Source: Methanobrevibacter cuticularis
Lineage (GTDB): Archaea; Methanobacteriota; Methanobacteria; Methanobacteriales; Methanobacteriaceae
Length of the DNA: 64,000 nt
NCBI RefSeq assembly: GCF_001639285.1
Contig: NZ_LWMW01000033.1
Coordinates: 1 to 64,000, forward strand
Direction: 5' to 3'
The position numbers were made by a program, and so were the translations under genes. Numbering within the stretch: the stretch's first letter is position 1; each line of letters begins with the position of its first letter. Below the pieces are notes generated by a model. The model had not been told where the DNA came from, searched no databases, and saw nothing but the letters and a program-made list of their open reading frames with translations. This document shows positions 47,179-57,362 of the stretch, in pieces.

Positions 47179-48192
47179 AATAGATAGATTGAAGTAGATA
47201 GATTGAAGTTAAGAAAAACGCTTTGTGTTTTTAAACTTGTGTCTTGTTGGACAATTACCTTTGTTCAACTAGTACATACTAAAATGAATAATTTAGTGAT
47301 TGTTGATTATTTTTTAAACATAATAGGTTATTAGTAAGATATATTTCAATATTGTTCACCATTTTAGAATTGTGCATTACTCTAAATATTTAAAAATTTT
47401 TTATTTTATAATTGATAAAAAGTAGAGATTTTTATAATTGAGAAAATTAATTCTTAATAAACTTTAATAGCAAATTTTCACAATTTAAATCAAGTTATGA
47501 AAATTTACTAAATATTTCTTCAAATTGAATTAAAAAATTTTCATCCTAAATTTTAAAGCCCAACCCGTTGATTTTAGTAATCCCAAATGAAAAAAGAATG
47601 CATAAATCCATTTTAAAAAAAATCAAAGATAATATAGAAATATATAGATATAAATACTATGTAAAAAAGATAAATCTAATATAAAAGATGATACGAAAAG
47701 ATGAATACTATTCATAATCTTAATAACATCTTATATTTATCTAAATTCCTTTAAATCCTCATGTTTTTCATTTTTTTTATATTGTTTTTTCATATTCTTA
47801 TATATAAAATATTTAATTTTATACTAATTTTGCATGATTTTATTATAGCTATTTACTCACATAATCATGTATTTATACTTTATTACAATATTTAATAAAT
47901 TTTAATTGATTATTCTAAAAAATATTCGTTTAAATAAAATAAATAAGATAACAATAAGATAAAATTAATAAAACTAAATATTAAAATATTAAATTTTATA
48001 AAAAAGAAATTAAATATGAAAAAATGATAATTTGATGATTAATAGATTGTAATGAATTACTTGATTTAAAATTTTTAATTTAGAGATTAAAATAGCTATT
48101 TTCATGAAATAATAGAATAATCTACAAAATACAAATAATTATAAACAATGCAATCCTAATATATATTAATCAAATTAAATGGGGGATTATTA
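47179..48192. other. 1-kb intergenic region, no gene recognised
   Basis: Begins with a 15-bp direct repeat (TAGATAGATTGAAGT twice). A stretch near 47215-47290 and one near 47560-47610 are slightly richer in G/C (for example AAAGCCCAACCCGTTGATTT) and may be eroded gene or RNA remnants, but I can read no homologous protein. An AATAGCTATT palindrome is at 48091. Confidence 0.45.
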
Positions 48193-48666
48193 ATGAAAAT
48201 TTTAGTAGCATATTATTCAAGAACATCTGTAACAGCTAAAGTAGCTGAAAAGATTCAAAGAAATTTAAATTGTGATATAGAAGAAATCATAGATACAAAA
48301 AATCGTTCAGGAGCTTTAAACTATTTTTTATCTGCTTTTGAAGCTATGAGGGGAAAACCTAGTGAGATTGAACCTATAAAAAATGATCCATCTGAATACG
48401 ATTTGGTGATCATTGGAACTCCTGTTTGGGCATCTACTATGGCAAGTTCAGTTTTAAGATATATTCTTGACAATAAATCAAAATTCAAAAACCTTGCATT
48501 TTTTTGTACATGTGGGGGAAGTGGATATGAGAAAACACTAGAAAAAATGGAAGAAGTGTCTGAAAAAACACCATTGAAAACATTTTACAAAACTAATGCA
48601 AATTCTGATTCAGAATTAGAGTCTAAAATTAACGAATTTACAGAATATATTAAAAATAAATTATAA
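48193..48666 (+). CDS. Flavodoxin
   Basis: A 157-residue FMN protein for low-potential electron transfer. The phosphate loop YYSRTSVTAKVAEKI near the N-terminus follows the first strand MKILVA. GTPVWASTMASSVLRYI is the second FMN loop and FCTCGGSGYEKTLEKM the third. Length is that of a short-chain flavodoxin. GGGGGATTATTAATG is the ribosome binding site. The TetR gene downstream is convergent, so regulation by it would be indirect. AATAAAAATTA-rich repeats start right at its stop codon. Confidence 0.92.
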   Translation: MKILVAYYSRTSVTAKVAEKIQRNLNCDIEEIIDTKNRSGALNYFLSAFEAMRGKPSEIEPIKNDPSEYDLVIIGTPVWASTMASSVLRYILDNKSKFKNLAFFCTCGGSGYEKTLEKMEEVSEKTPLKTFYKTNANSDSELESKINEFTEYIKNKL

Positions 48667-48738
48667 AAAAAGCATAAAAATTAAAAATAATATAAAAAAG
48701 CATAAAAATTAAAAATAATATAAAAAAGCATAAAAATA
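48664..48738. repeat. 28-bp tandem repeat starting at the flavodoxin stop codon, about 3 copies
   Basis: GCATAAAAA recurs at 48672, 48700 and 48728. The array starts in the TAA-flanking A run. 48739-49161 is otherwise empty of genes. At 48895 a good ribosome-binding-like GGAAGGTGAT is followed by no start codon. Confidence 0.85.
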
Positions 48739-49161
48739 TAGAAACTAATATGATATTATATTTTTATATTCTAAAAAATTATAAAGATATAATCTTTTAA
48801 ATAATGATATAAAAGAAGAATATGAATTGTAATCTTTCAAATAACAATATAAAAATATCTTTTAAATAATAATATAACGCGGAAATTAAAGAAAGGAAGG
48901 TGATTAAATCATTTAGAATTATTTAGACATATATTAATTTAGAATATCTTTTAAATTAATAACCTGTAGTGGTGAAGTTAATTATTCTCCAAAGTTATTA
49001 ACCTTCAATATATTAAATCTATCTTCCTTTGATTTAATAGAATTATAGCTATAAAACAAATGTAAACATTCAACTTGAGTTGTTTTAAAATGAGATTATT
49101 ATAATATCTTTATTCTTAAATCTTCAGGTCATGTTTTTTAAAATAAAGAATTTAACTAACT

Positions 49162-49767
49162 TTATTTCTTTAATGTATCAATCATTAATTTAACATTCTC
49201 ATCAATAGCTTTTTCTACAGACATTTCTGGAAATGCTCCCCAAGTTTCTACAAATCCTCTTAAAAGTGAAAAAATATACAATCCTAGTCCATTCCTATCA
49301 ATATCATTTCTTAACTCCTTTTTATCAAACAGATCTAAAACCACTTCCTTATAAAGATTACATGCTTTAAGATCATAATCATGGAATAAGTGTCTGAACT
49401 CAGGATGTTGATGATAAATACCTTTAAGCAAGAGATGGTAGTCTTTATAATTGATTTCAAGGCCTGACATATCAAAAGCAATTTCATTCCTAATATCAGA
49501 ACCTATATGGCAATGAAAAAGAAGTTTCAATTTTTCAGTAGTTGAACCTTCATAATCGAGTAAAATTCTTCTAAACTCATCGAGTTGAGATAAAAAATAC
49601 TTATTAAGTAAATAAAGTAAAATATCATTTTTATCTTTAAAATGATAGTATATCGCACCAGTAGTAACTTCGGCAGTATCTTGAATTTGCTTTATAGTTA
49701 CATTATCAAAACCATGGCTAAGTGCTAACAAAAATGTCGCCTCAGCTATTTTATCTTTATTACTCAT
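49162..49767 (-). CDS. TetR/AcrR-family transcription regulator
   Basis: 201 residues. The first 60 form the TetR DNA-binding domain: KIAEATFLLALSHGFDNVTI, QIQDTAEVTTGAIYYHFKDK and NDILLYLL, where TTGAIYYHFKDK is the recognition helix and turn. The C-terminal helical domain (about 65-201) would bind an unknown ligand. GGGGAGATATTATG is the ribosome binding site. The upstream 1-kb gap may hold its operator. I see no clear palindrome close to the start. No exporter gene is adjacent, so the target is unknown. Confidence 0.9.
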   Translation of the reverse strand: MSNKDKIAEATFLLALSHGFDNVTIKQIQDTAEVTTGAIYYHFKDKNDILLYLLNKYFLSQLDEFRRILLDYEGSTTEKLKLLFHCHIGSDIRNEIAFDMSGLEINYKDYHLLLKGIYHQHPEFRHLFHDYDLKACNLYKEVVLDLFDKKELRNDIDRNGLGLYIFSLLRGFVETWGAFPEMSVEKAIDENVKLMIDTLKK

Positions 49768-50752
49768 AATATCTCCCCAATTTAATTATAAACTGATTAT
49801 TTTTAACTAAAGAAAAAGCACTCTTTATATTATATATATAAAAAACATTATAGTTATAATATAACTTTTAAACTATTATGATATAATTAAATAATTACTA
49901 ATGATATTAATAGTGAATTATCAAACTATATGATTATTCTTATAATAAAAAATTTCAAATAAAATATTTAACAAATATCTTAACAAACGAACTGTTGTAT
50001 ATATTCTTATAGCAAACTAGTATATAAATATTGCTGAAGTCATCTAATGAAATATTTAACTATACTAATTACTTTAATAATCTTATTTATTCAATAATCT
50101 TATTTATCTAATAATATTTATTCATATAATAATTACTAATTAATTTTTTTCATTGATTGAGGGTCGGCCAAAAGTCTAAATTTATAAATCAAAGATTCAT
50201 TAGAATGATTTAGTTAAGAAATAAAGAAATTTTTTCACAAGAATACTCTGATAAAGACATTTAACACACTTAAAAGACACAAAGGTAAATTTTATTAACT
50301 CATTTTTGCATGAACTAAAATGGAATCACACTATTATTTTGGTTAATACTAATATCTGATTCCATCATACTTAATATGATTTCTACATAGTTAAAATAAT
50401 ATAAATTTTTTAAAATAAAATAGCTACTTTATTATAGTGATTAGTAGCTATTTTACAATAGTTTAATATTTAAAGGATTTATATGAAAATTAATTTCATG
50501 AAAATTTCCAAAAAAGTAACTTATGAAACACTCTCAAAGTTTTGTTATAATGAATAATTGATATGAGGTTAGGAAAATATTTATTTACTTGTAATATATA
50601 ATCATTAGTAGAATAGAAATAAGAAATAAATTGTTACTATATATTATAAAATTAACATTATTTGTGAATGTGATAACAATTAATTACACTAGCATAATTG
50701 AGTTTAATAACATTATATCCATTTTTATTAATCTAACCTATTTAATTAAATA
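49768..50752. other. 1-kb intergenic region
   Basis: No gene. A patch at 50158-50345 with slightly higher G/C (TTGAGGGTCGGCCAAAAGTC) may be an eroded insertion-element end. TGGAATCA near 50322 and TGATTCCA near 50366 form an inverted repeat. The hairpin at 50416-50455 is listed separately. Confidence 0.45.
50416..50455. repeat. Perfect 13-bp stem hairpin carrying TAGCTA
   Basis: TAAAATAGCTACT (50416-50428) is the exact complement of AGTAGCTATTTTA (50443-50455) with a 14-bp loop. It combines two copies of the window's over-represented TAGCTA palindrome in one structure, in an otherwise empty gap. Confidence 0.8.
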
Positions 50753-53710
50753 ATGATTCTTATGGACAAAATAGCTATTGATAAATTTAAAAAAGATATT
50801 CGTTTTCGCCATAAAATAGCTCATGTTGAGACTATTCCTGGAAAAATAGCTACTTTTAAAGAAGTGAACAATCTAAATGATAAAATAGCTAGATATCTAA
50901 AAGATGAAGATATTCATCTTTATGAACATCAAGCTCAAGCTTACGATGAGATTAAAAATGGAAATAATATAATTATTACCACACCTACGGCTTCTGGAAA
51001 AACACTTGCTTTTAATTTACCGGTTTTAGATACACTTTCATCTAATAAGGATGCAACTGCATTGTATATTTATCCTGCTAAGGCATTATCTAATGATCAA
51101 TTAAATGTTCTTTCTATCCTTGAAAAGAATTTAAATATAAATATTAAACCAGCTACTTATGATGGAGATACTGAAAAAAGTGAACGTTATGGGATTCGCC
51201 AAAGTTCAAGAGTTATTCTCACTAATCCTTATCAATTACATCATATTTTAGCTTGGCATCATCAATGGAAGCGATTTTATAGTAATTTAAAGTATATAAT
51301 AATTGATGAAGCTCATTATTACAAGGGCATATTTGGTTCAAATGTGGCTTATCTAATTAGGCGTTTAAAAAGAATAGCTAATTTTTATGGCTCCAAACCT
51401 CAGTTTATTCTTTCATCTGCAACTTTAGCTAATCCTAAAGAATTAGCTAGTAAACTTGTAGGAGAAAATTTCCATTTAATTGATAAAGATACTTCTCCAA
51501 GTGGAGAAAAAGATTTCATATTTTATAATCCTTTTTATAAGAATATTAAGAAAAATACTAAGGATAAAAATAATAAAGATGATAATGAAGCTTTGCTTAA
51601 TAAGAATAATAACAAAATCAATAGAAATAATACTGAAGATCAATTTATTGAAGATAGAATAGCTAATACCAATAATTCTGATCAAGGATCTAAAATAGCT
51701 GATGGATTATCAATTCATCAAGAAACAGAGAACATATTTCTGTATCTTCTATTAAAAGACATTCAAACTTTGTGTTTTACAGTATCTCGTAAAATAGCTG
51801 AACTCATAGCTATGTGGGCTAAAAAGGATATGTTAGCTTATAAAAGAAGATTGGCAGATAATATAACTGCCTACAGGGCAGGTTATTTAGCAAATGAAAG
51901 GCGAGAAATCGAAGAAGGTCTTAAATCTAGGAAATATTTAGGAGTGACATGTACCAACGCACTGGAACTTGGAATCAACATCGGATCCCTTGATGCAGTT
52001 ATCATTTCAGGCTATCCTGGAACCATGATTTCCACATGGCAACAAGCTGGAAGAGCAGGAAGAGAAAATCAGAAATCATTGGTGATTTTACTTGCTTTTG
52101 AAAATCAATTGGATCAATATTTCATGAATAATCCAAGATTTTTCTTTGATAAACCTCATGAAAATGCAATTGTAGATTTGAATAATGAAATAATAGCTAG
52201 TTCTCATGTTATTTGTGCAGCTAATGAACTTCCTATTGCCAATGATGAGGCTGAAAATATTTTCAATATTCATGATGAAGAAACAGGGAATAATTATTTA
52301 AATAAATTAATTGAAAATGAGGATCTTGTTGAAAATTCAAGAGGTCAATATATCTATCCTTATGATGATCAACCTTCTTTTAACCATTCTCTTGATCAGC
52401 TATCTACAGATATTTTTAAAGTAATGAATAACAATCAACTACTTGAAATAATGGAGAGATCTCAGGTTTATAGAGAAGCTCATGAAGGGGCTGTTTTAAT
52501 TAATAAAGGAGAAACCTACATAGTTGATAGTGTAAATCTAAAAAATAAATATGTAAATGTATTTAAGAGAGCTACTGAATATCATACCATTGTTTTAAAG
52601 ACTGTTGATATCAATATAAGAAAAAAATTAAAAAGAAAGAAAATTGGAGATTTTACTGTAAATTTTGGAGAATTAGAAGTATCTGAAGACTTTTTTAAGT
52701 ATAAGAAGATGCATTTTTCTAAAACTATTGGGACATATTTCCTAGATTTACCTCCATTGAAGTTTAAAACAAAAGGAATTTGGTTTACAATTCCAAAAGT
52801 GATAAAAGATAGCTTAGAAAAGAAGTTCGATCAAGATGATGTATTTGCAGGAGGTCTCCATGGTGTTGAACATGCTTTAATTGGACTTTTCCCCCTTCAT
52901 GTCATGTGTGATAGGTTTGATATAGGTGGACTTTCTACTAATTATCATGAAGATACTCAAGAAGCTACAATTTTTATTTATGATGCTTATGAAGGTGGAA
53001 TTGGAATTACTGAGAAAGCTATGGAAGTTTTCACAGATCTTATAGATTCAACAACTAAATTAATTGATACCTGTCAGTGTAGTGATGGTTGTCCTGCATG
53101 TATTTATTCTCCTAAATGCGGTAATGAAAATAAACCTCTTCATAAAGATGCAACTAGTTATATATTGAATTACATTCAAGAACAGATAAATAATGATTCT
53201 AATATAGCTATTTCCAGCACCGTTGATAAGATTAAGGATGATATTGGTCTAAATGATTCTAATGTTACCAATATAAATAATCAACATCATAATGTTAATG
53301 ATAAGATTAATAAGGCTATTAATGTTAATGATAAGATTAATAATAGTATTAATGTTAATGATAAGAATAATAAGGGTATTAATGTTAATGATAAGATTAA
53401 TAAGGGTATTAATGTTAATGATAAGATTAATATTAATAAAAGTATTAATATAAATGATTCTAAAACCAAATATGAGGAAGCTGTAAGTCTTTTTGAAGAA
53501 GGAAATTATACCTATGCCAAAGATATTCTTGTAGAAATAATAAATGAAGATAAACAATATTCTAATGCTTGGTATCTTCTAGGAGTCATTTTAGAACTTC
53601 AAGAAGATTATTTAGGTGCATCTAATTTCTTAAAAAAAGCTTTAATTATAGATCCTACTCATGAAAATGCTTATTTATTGTTGGAAAAACTGAAAAATCA
53701 AGCAAAATAA
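50753..53710 (+). CDS. mrfA: MrfA-like (YprA) DEAD/DEAH helicase with DUF1998 and C-terminal TPR
   Basis: A 985-residue superfamily 2 helicase. Walker A TPTASGKT is at 77-84 and the DEAH box at 185-188. Motif IV-VI blocks follow (CFTVSRKIAELIAMWAK, CTNALELGINIGSLDAVI, WQQAGRAGRENQKSLVIL). DUF1998 carries the Cys cluster C774, C776, C780, C783, C789. This is the layout of Bacillus MrfA, which with nuclease MrfB repairs mitomycin crosslinks. An MrfB-like gene follows. Unusually, a 10-residue Asn/Lys/Ile repeat (about 846-899) and TPR-like helices (905-985, DKQYSNAWYLLGVILELQED) are appended at the C-terminus. Confidence 0.88.
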   Translation: MILMDKIAIDKFKKDIRFRHKIAHVETIPGKIATFKEVNNLNDKIARYLKDEDIHLYEHQAQAYDEIKNGNNIIITTPTASGKTLAFNLPVLDTLSSNKDATALYIYPAKALSNDQLNVLSILEKNLNINIKPATYDGDTEKSERYGIRQSSRVILTNPYQLHHILAWHHQWKRFYSNLKYIIIDEAHYYKGIFGSNVAYLIRRLKRIANFYGSKPQFILSSATLANPKELASKLVGENFHLIDKDTSPSGEKDFIFYNPFYKNIKKNTKDKNNKDDNEALLNKNNNKINRNNTEDQFIEDRIANTNNSDQGSKIADGLSIHQETENIFLYLLLKDIQTLCFTVSRKIAELIAMWAKKDMLAYKRRLADNITAYRAGYLANERREIEEGLKSRKYLGVTCTNALELGINIGSLDAVIISGYPGTMISTWQQAGRAGRENQKSLVILLAFENQLDQYFMNNPRFFFDKPHENAIVDLNNEIIASSHVICAANELPIANDEAENIFNIHDEETGNNYLNKLIENEDLVENSRGQYIYPYDDQPSFNHSLDQLSTDIFKVMNNNQLLEIMERSQVYREAHEGAVLINKGETYIVDSVNLKNKYVNVFKRATEYHTIVLKTVDINIRKKLKRKKIGDFTVNFGELEVSEDFFKYKKMHFSKTIGTYFLDLPPLKFKTKGIWFTIPKVIKDSLEKKFDQDDVFAGGLHGVEHALIGLFPLHVMCDRFDIGGLSTNYHEDTQEATIFIYDAYEGGIGITEKAMEVFTDLIDSTTKLIDTCQCSDGCPACIYSPKCGNENKPLHKDATSYILNYIQEQINNDSNIAISSTVDKIKDDIGLNDSNVTNINNQHHNVNDKINKAINVNDKINNSINVNDKNNKGINVNDKINKGINVNDKININKSININDSKTKYEEAVSLFEEGNYTYAKDILVEIINEDKQYSNAWYLLGVILELQEDYLGASNFLKKALIIDPTHENAYLLLEKLKNQAK
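53290..53450 (+). repeat. In-frame 30-bp repeat inside mrfA
   Basis: About five copies of GATAAGATTAATAAGGGTAT plus TAATGTTAAT encode DKINKGINVN. The unit is a multiple of three and keeps the reading frame into the TPR region. Confidence 0.9.
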
Positions 53711-54153
53711 TTCATGATTTTATATAGAAAAATCATAAGAATCATATTTTTCATTTAATATCTTTCATGATTTTATATACAAAAATCATAAGAACTATTA
53801 TAACTATCATAGTAAAAATAAATGATAAAAATAATACCTAGCATTTATTTTTAACTAATAGTTTTCTTATATTACTATCTATTATCATATTTCTTAAGTC
53901 AAATATTTATGTAACTTCAAACAAATATATTACTATCATTAAATTAATTGCTATCATTAAATTAAAATATAAAATAAATCGTTATAATAAATTTTATTGA
54001 ATTAATTATTCATAGGTTATAACAATCTAAATTATTTTAGATAAAATATTAAATTAAATATTTTAGATAAAAAATATAAAATTCAAATAATAATAATAAT
54101 AATAATAATGTATCAAAATTCAATTATGGATTTAATTATATATGTGATCAATT
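53711..54153. other. Intergenic region, nothing beyond short repeats
   Basis: A direct repeat of ATTCATGATTTTATATANAA type follows the mrfA stop (53711 and about 53765), then AT-rich DNA ending in an (AAT)n tract near 54089-54110. Confidence 0.5.
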
Positions 54154-54444
54154 ATGACTGAAAATAATAAAGATAATCATATTAAAACAGAGATTTTGTT
54201 AAAAACACAAGATTTATTAAAAAAATATACATCCGAGCTTAAAGATATCACTACAATTTCATTAAGTAATAAAAAATCATACTTAGGAAATATTAAATTC
54301 TTTGATACTGAAAATATTGATGAAGTTAAATCTGAACTTAAATCTTTATTTGATGCCTATGGTAAAAATAGCTTCAACATAGAGAATATTCAATCTTGTT
54401 GTACTCCCAATTACATTTTAATTAGTTTTAAAATAGATATATAG
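54154..54444 (+). CDS. Small hypothetical protein between mrfA and mrfB
   Basis: 96 residues, soluble, alpha/beta. A helical N-terminal third (ILLKTQDLLKKYTSELKDIT) leads to strands (SYLGNIKFFDTEN and NYILISFKIDI), with a Cys pair in QSCCTPN. No family is recognised. GTGATCAATTATG provides a plausible ribosome binding site, and the coding pattern is better than in nearby spacer. It lies between the two repair genes on the same strand, so a supporting role is possible but unproven. Confidence 0.6.
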   Translation: MTENNKDNHIKTEILLKTQDLLKKYTSELKDITTISLSNKKSYLGNIKFFDTENIDEVKSELKSLFDAYGKNSFNIENIQSCCTPNYILISFKIDI

Positions 54445-54489
54445 TGTAAAATAAATCCTGTTTAGTATAATTCTATTAAAATAAATTGG

Positions 54490-54746
54490 TCGTGTCTGTA
54501 TTTTAATGAAACAAAGTATGTTGTTATATATTTTAATATAATATATTCGTGTCTGTATTTTAATGAAATAAAGTATGTTGTTATATATTTTAATATAATA
54601 TATTCGTGTCTGTATTTTAATGAAATAAAGTATGTTGTTATAATAATTTTACTAAAAGATATTATTTGAGTCTGTATTTTGATGAAATAAAGTATGTTGT
54701 TATAATAATTTTACTAAAAGATATTATTTGAGTCTGTATTTTGATG
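54490..54746. repeat. 57/62-bp tandem repeat, 5 copies
   Basis: GTCTGTATTTTRATGAAATA recurs at intervals of 57, 57, 62 and 62 bp. The change of unit length halfway shows two amplification events. Confidence 0.88.
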
Positions 54747-54907
54747 GAAAATTATAATTATTAGGTATCTATAGTATAAATTAATTTTATCATATTTATT
54801 AATTTTATCAAGTTTTTCATCATAATTCATTATATTTTACTTTAATTAAAAAAATATTACTAACTAATAATCATTAAATTTATATTAAAAGTAGGAAGTA
54901 GATAAAA

Positions 54908-55951
54908 ATGCCATCCAATTATGAAACACATAAAGATGATATATTGAAATCAATATTATCAAAATCACTGTCTTCAAAAAATCCATCTAAAGAGACAATA
55001 GCTAAAGCTCATCTAAATTCCAACAATTCATATACAGAATTAAAGGAAAAGCTTCTTACTGAATATCAAAATCAGAAAATAGATGATATTGAAGGTAGTG
55101 AGATTTTTGAAACAAAATCTGGAGAGACTTTAAAGATAGTCAGAAAACAGAAAATCGACTTTTCATTAAAAGAGAATGATTTTAAGAAACATTTATTCAG
55201 TGATTTAACTTTGGTTCCAAAAATTGGTCAAGTTACTGAACAAAAGTTATTAAAAGAAGGTTATACCGATATTCCTTCTTTGTTAGAACATGAAAAATTT
55301 TCCCAGTTGGCTCAAATAGCTATTGACAAAATTGAATCTAGTTCTTTTGTTGAAACTTTTCATTTAGTTAGAAAAAATAGCTATTCTCCAAACAATGTTT
55401 TAAAATGTGCAGGTTCTGTAGAAGAAGAAAATTTCAAATTCATGGATATAGAAACATTGGGATTATCCAATGTTCCAATCATTCTTATGGGATTAGCTGA
55501 GATTAAAGGAAAATATATTGAATCTACTCAATATTTGCTTAGAGATAAAATAGAGGAACCGGCTCTTTTAGAAGGATTTAATTCTCATTTAGATGAGGAT
55601 TCAGTCTTTGTAACTTATAATGGTGCTAGTTTTGATATTCCATTTATTAAAAATAGATTTAATTATTATAGGATGGATTATTCTCATAATTTAATTAATT
55701 ATGATCTTCTCTACTTTGCAAGGAGATTATGGAAAAATCAAGTCCCTGATTGTAAATTAACTACAATAGAATCTCATCTTTTTGATATAAATCGAGTTGA
55801 TGATGTTCCAGGTTCTCAGATCCCTAAATATTATGAAACTTATCTAAAAAAGAATAATATTGGTCCTCTTGTTCCAATAATTGAACACAATCGTATGGAT
55901 ATTGTCTCATTAGCTAGTTTTTTAATGAGGATGTGTGATGAAATTAATTAA
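54908..55951 (+). CDS. mrfB: MrfB-like (YprB) RNase H-fold exonuclease
   Basis: 347 residues. A helix-hairpin-helix-like segment (LVPKIGQVTEQKLLKEGYTD, about 97-130) precedes a DEDD-type exonuclease domain: FMDIETLGL with D180 and E182, a middle Asp in VTYNGASFDIPFI, and a final HNRMDIVSLASFL. This is the layout of Bacillus YprB/MrfB, a metal-dependent exonuclease partner of the helicase MrfA. AGGAAGTAGATAAAAATG is the ribosome binding site. The pair mrfA/mrfB is separated here by 1.2 kb of repeats and one small gene, unlike the close bacterial operon. Confidence 0.87.
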   Translation: MPSNYETHKDDILKSILSKSLSSKNPSKETIAKAHLNSNNSYTELKEKLLTEYQNQKIDDIEGSEIFETKSGETLKIVRKQKIDFSLKENDFKKHLFSDLTLVPKIGQVTEQKLLKEGYTDIPSLLEHEKFSQLAQIAIDKIESSSFVETFHLVRKNSYSPNNVLKCAGSVEEENFKFMDIETLGLSNVPIILMGLAEIKGKYIESTQYLLRDKIEEPALLEGFNSHLDEDSVFVTYNGASFDIPFIKNRFNYYRMDYSHNLINYDLLYFARRLWKNQVPDCKLTTIESHLFDINRVDDVPGSQIPKYYETYLKKNNIGPLVPIIEHNRMDIVSLASFLMRMCDEIN

Positions 55952-56105
55952 TTTAATCGTTTAAAACTTAATTTTTATTCTTTATTTTTAATTTAATCGT
56001 TTAAAACTTAATTTTTATTCTTTATTTTTAATTTAATCATTTAAAACTTAATTTTTATTCTTTATTTTTAATTTAATCATTTAAAACTTAATTTCTATTA
56101 TACAT
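55949..56105. repeat. 40-bp tandem repeat starting at the mrfB stop codon, 4 copies
   Basis: Units containing AATTTAATCGTTTAAAACTT start at 55950, 55990, 56030 and 56070. The first copy begins in the TAA of mrfB. 56106-56273 is empty AT-rich DNA. Confidence 0.92.
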
Positions 56106-56273
56106 TACTATTATACATTATAGTAACATCAATAAATTTTCAATAAAATAATATTTTTTCTAGAAAATTAGATACAATTAAAAAAAGAATAAATAAAATT
56201 AAATAAATAAAATTAGTAAAATAGATTTAACATAAAATAAAAATTTAACTACTTCAATTGTAATAAAACATAT

Positions 56274-57362
56274 CTAAGAACTATTTTTAGATTTTAATGC
56301 TTTAAAAGCTACTGGAACGGTACTATATTTAGTTCCTGCGGCATTTAAAACTTCTTCTGTATCATTAGTTAGTCTGGCTATTGGTTTCCAAGGGTTCTTT
56401 TTCTCCTCACCAACTACAAATACTTCATCAACTAATCCTTTATTTAACAAATATAGTAGTATTGAAGTTACAACTCCTCCATCTTGCCCTGTAACATTTT
56501 TTGATTTAGCAGTGAGTATTTCTAAGTAATCTCCTAATGGCTTAGAATTTAAATCATGTGAGCGTATGTTTTCACTAAGAAACGTTCTTGGACAAGCAAA
56601 ATAGCATGCATGACAATCTTCAGGGCAGTTTCCTTTTCGTACTGGTTTACGTTCATTGATTTGAATTATATCGGATGGACAAACAAATTCACAGGCACCA
56701 CAAAGAACACAAGCACCTTCACTTATCACATCTTTATCCAAATTTTCAAATTGACTTTGAATAGCTAATTCATTTATAATATCATCTGTAACTTTTCTCT
56801 CATATAAAACAGGATGGGAAATGTTTTCTCTGGATGTTATATAATTCAAATTTTCTTTTTTCTTTTTACTAGCTATTTTTTCAAGTAATTTTTTTCCTTT
56901 TTCAGTGATTGGTTCAGAGGATATATAATTTTCAGAAATAGCTCCTTCAACTATTTTTTTACCTTTGGAAGTTCTAATAATTAGAGTTGAAAAACCTTTA
57001 GGTGAACCAACGGACCCTACTGAAATATCAGAAAGATCTGAAGTAAAATCAACACAAATTTCACAATTTCTTCTTTTAAAGGAATCAGTTTCAGCTATTG
57101 TATAATCTTTCTCTTTTCCATTAGTTAAAAATATTTTAAACATGTTATTTTCAATACGAAACTCTTTAACATCTTTTAAATCTATTTTTTTTTCATCTAA
57201 AAACATCTTTAAATAGGTATATGAAAAATTTTCCATACAGAATAATCCAATTTTTATATCAATTGGAGATCCTCCAGTTTCTTCAGAATAGCTATTAATT
57301 TTAGTAGCAGCTAAAATTTGACAAGGAGTCCCCACCATAGCTGTTTTATTATTAAATTCCAT
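56274..57362 (-). CDS. FrhB-family F420 oxidoreductase with swapped domain order and ferredoxin linker
   Basis: 362 residues from the ATG at 57362. Coenzyme F420 dehydrogenase beta subunits normally read GG-loop, AAGTKY, VGTPCQ, GLFCMENF, then CxxC...GSVGSP. Here the second half comes first: MVGTPCQILA at residue 8, IGLFCMENFSY, RRNCEICVDF and SVGSPKGFST. Then comes a two-cluster ferredoxin (CVLCGACEFVCP and CPEDCHACYFACP, about 215-255). Then the first half: GQDGGVVTSILLYL, NPWKPIARL and AAGTKYSTVPVAFKALK, ending the protein. All parts of one FrhB are present in permuted order. An upstream ATG at 57464 would add 34 repeat-derived residues and is less likely. Confidence 0.85.
   Translation of the reverse strand: MEFNNKTAMVGTPCQILAATKINSYSEETGGSPIDIKIGLFCMENFSYTYLKMFLDEKKIDLKDVKEFRIENNMFKIFLTNGKEKDYTIAETDSFKRRNCEICVDFTSDLSDISVGSVGSPKGFSTLIIRTSKGKKIVEGAISENYISSEPITEKGKKLLEKIASKKKKENLNYITSRENISHPVLYERKVTDDIINELAIQSQFENLDKDVISEGACVLCGACEFVCPSDIIQINERKPVRKGNCPEDCHACYFACPRTFLSENIRSHDLNSKPLGDYLEILTAKSKNVTGQDGGVVTSILLYLLNKGLVDEVFVVGEEKKNPWKPIARLTNDTEEVLNAAGTKYSTVPVAFKALKSKNSS

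Noticed and set aside
48893-48960. Strong ribosome-binding-like GGAAGGTGAT suggesting a small gene
   Set aside because: No start codon follows at proper spacing and stops occur in all frames soon after. At most a dead gene.
50158-50345. Slightly GC-richer patch as a possible RNA gene or transposase piece
   Set aside because: No cloverleaf, no conserved RNA motif and no readable protein homology in six frames. Left as an unassigned patch.
53249-53557. Ile/Asn-rich minus-strand frames opposite mrfA
   Set aside because: They are the antisense of the 30-bp in-frame repeat in mrfA.
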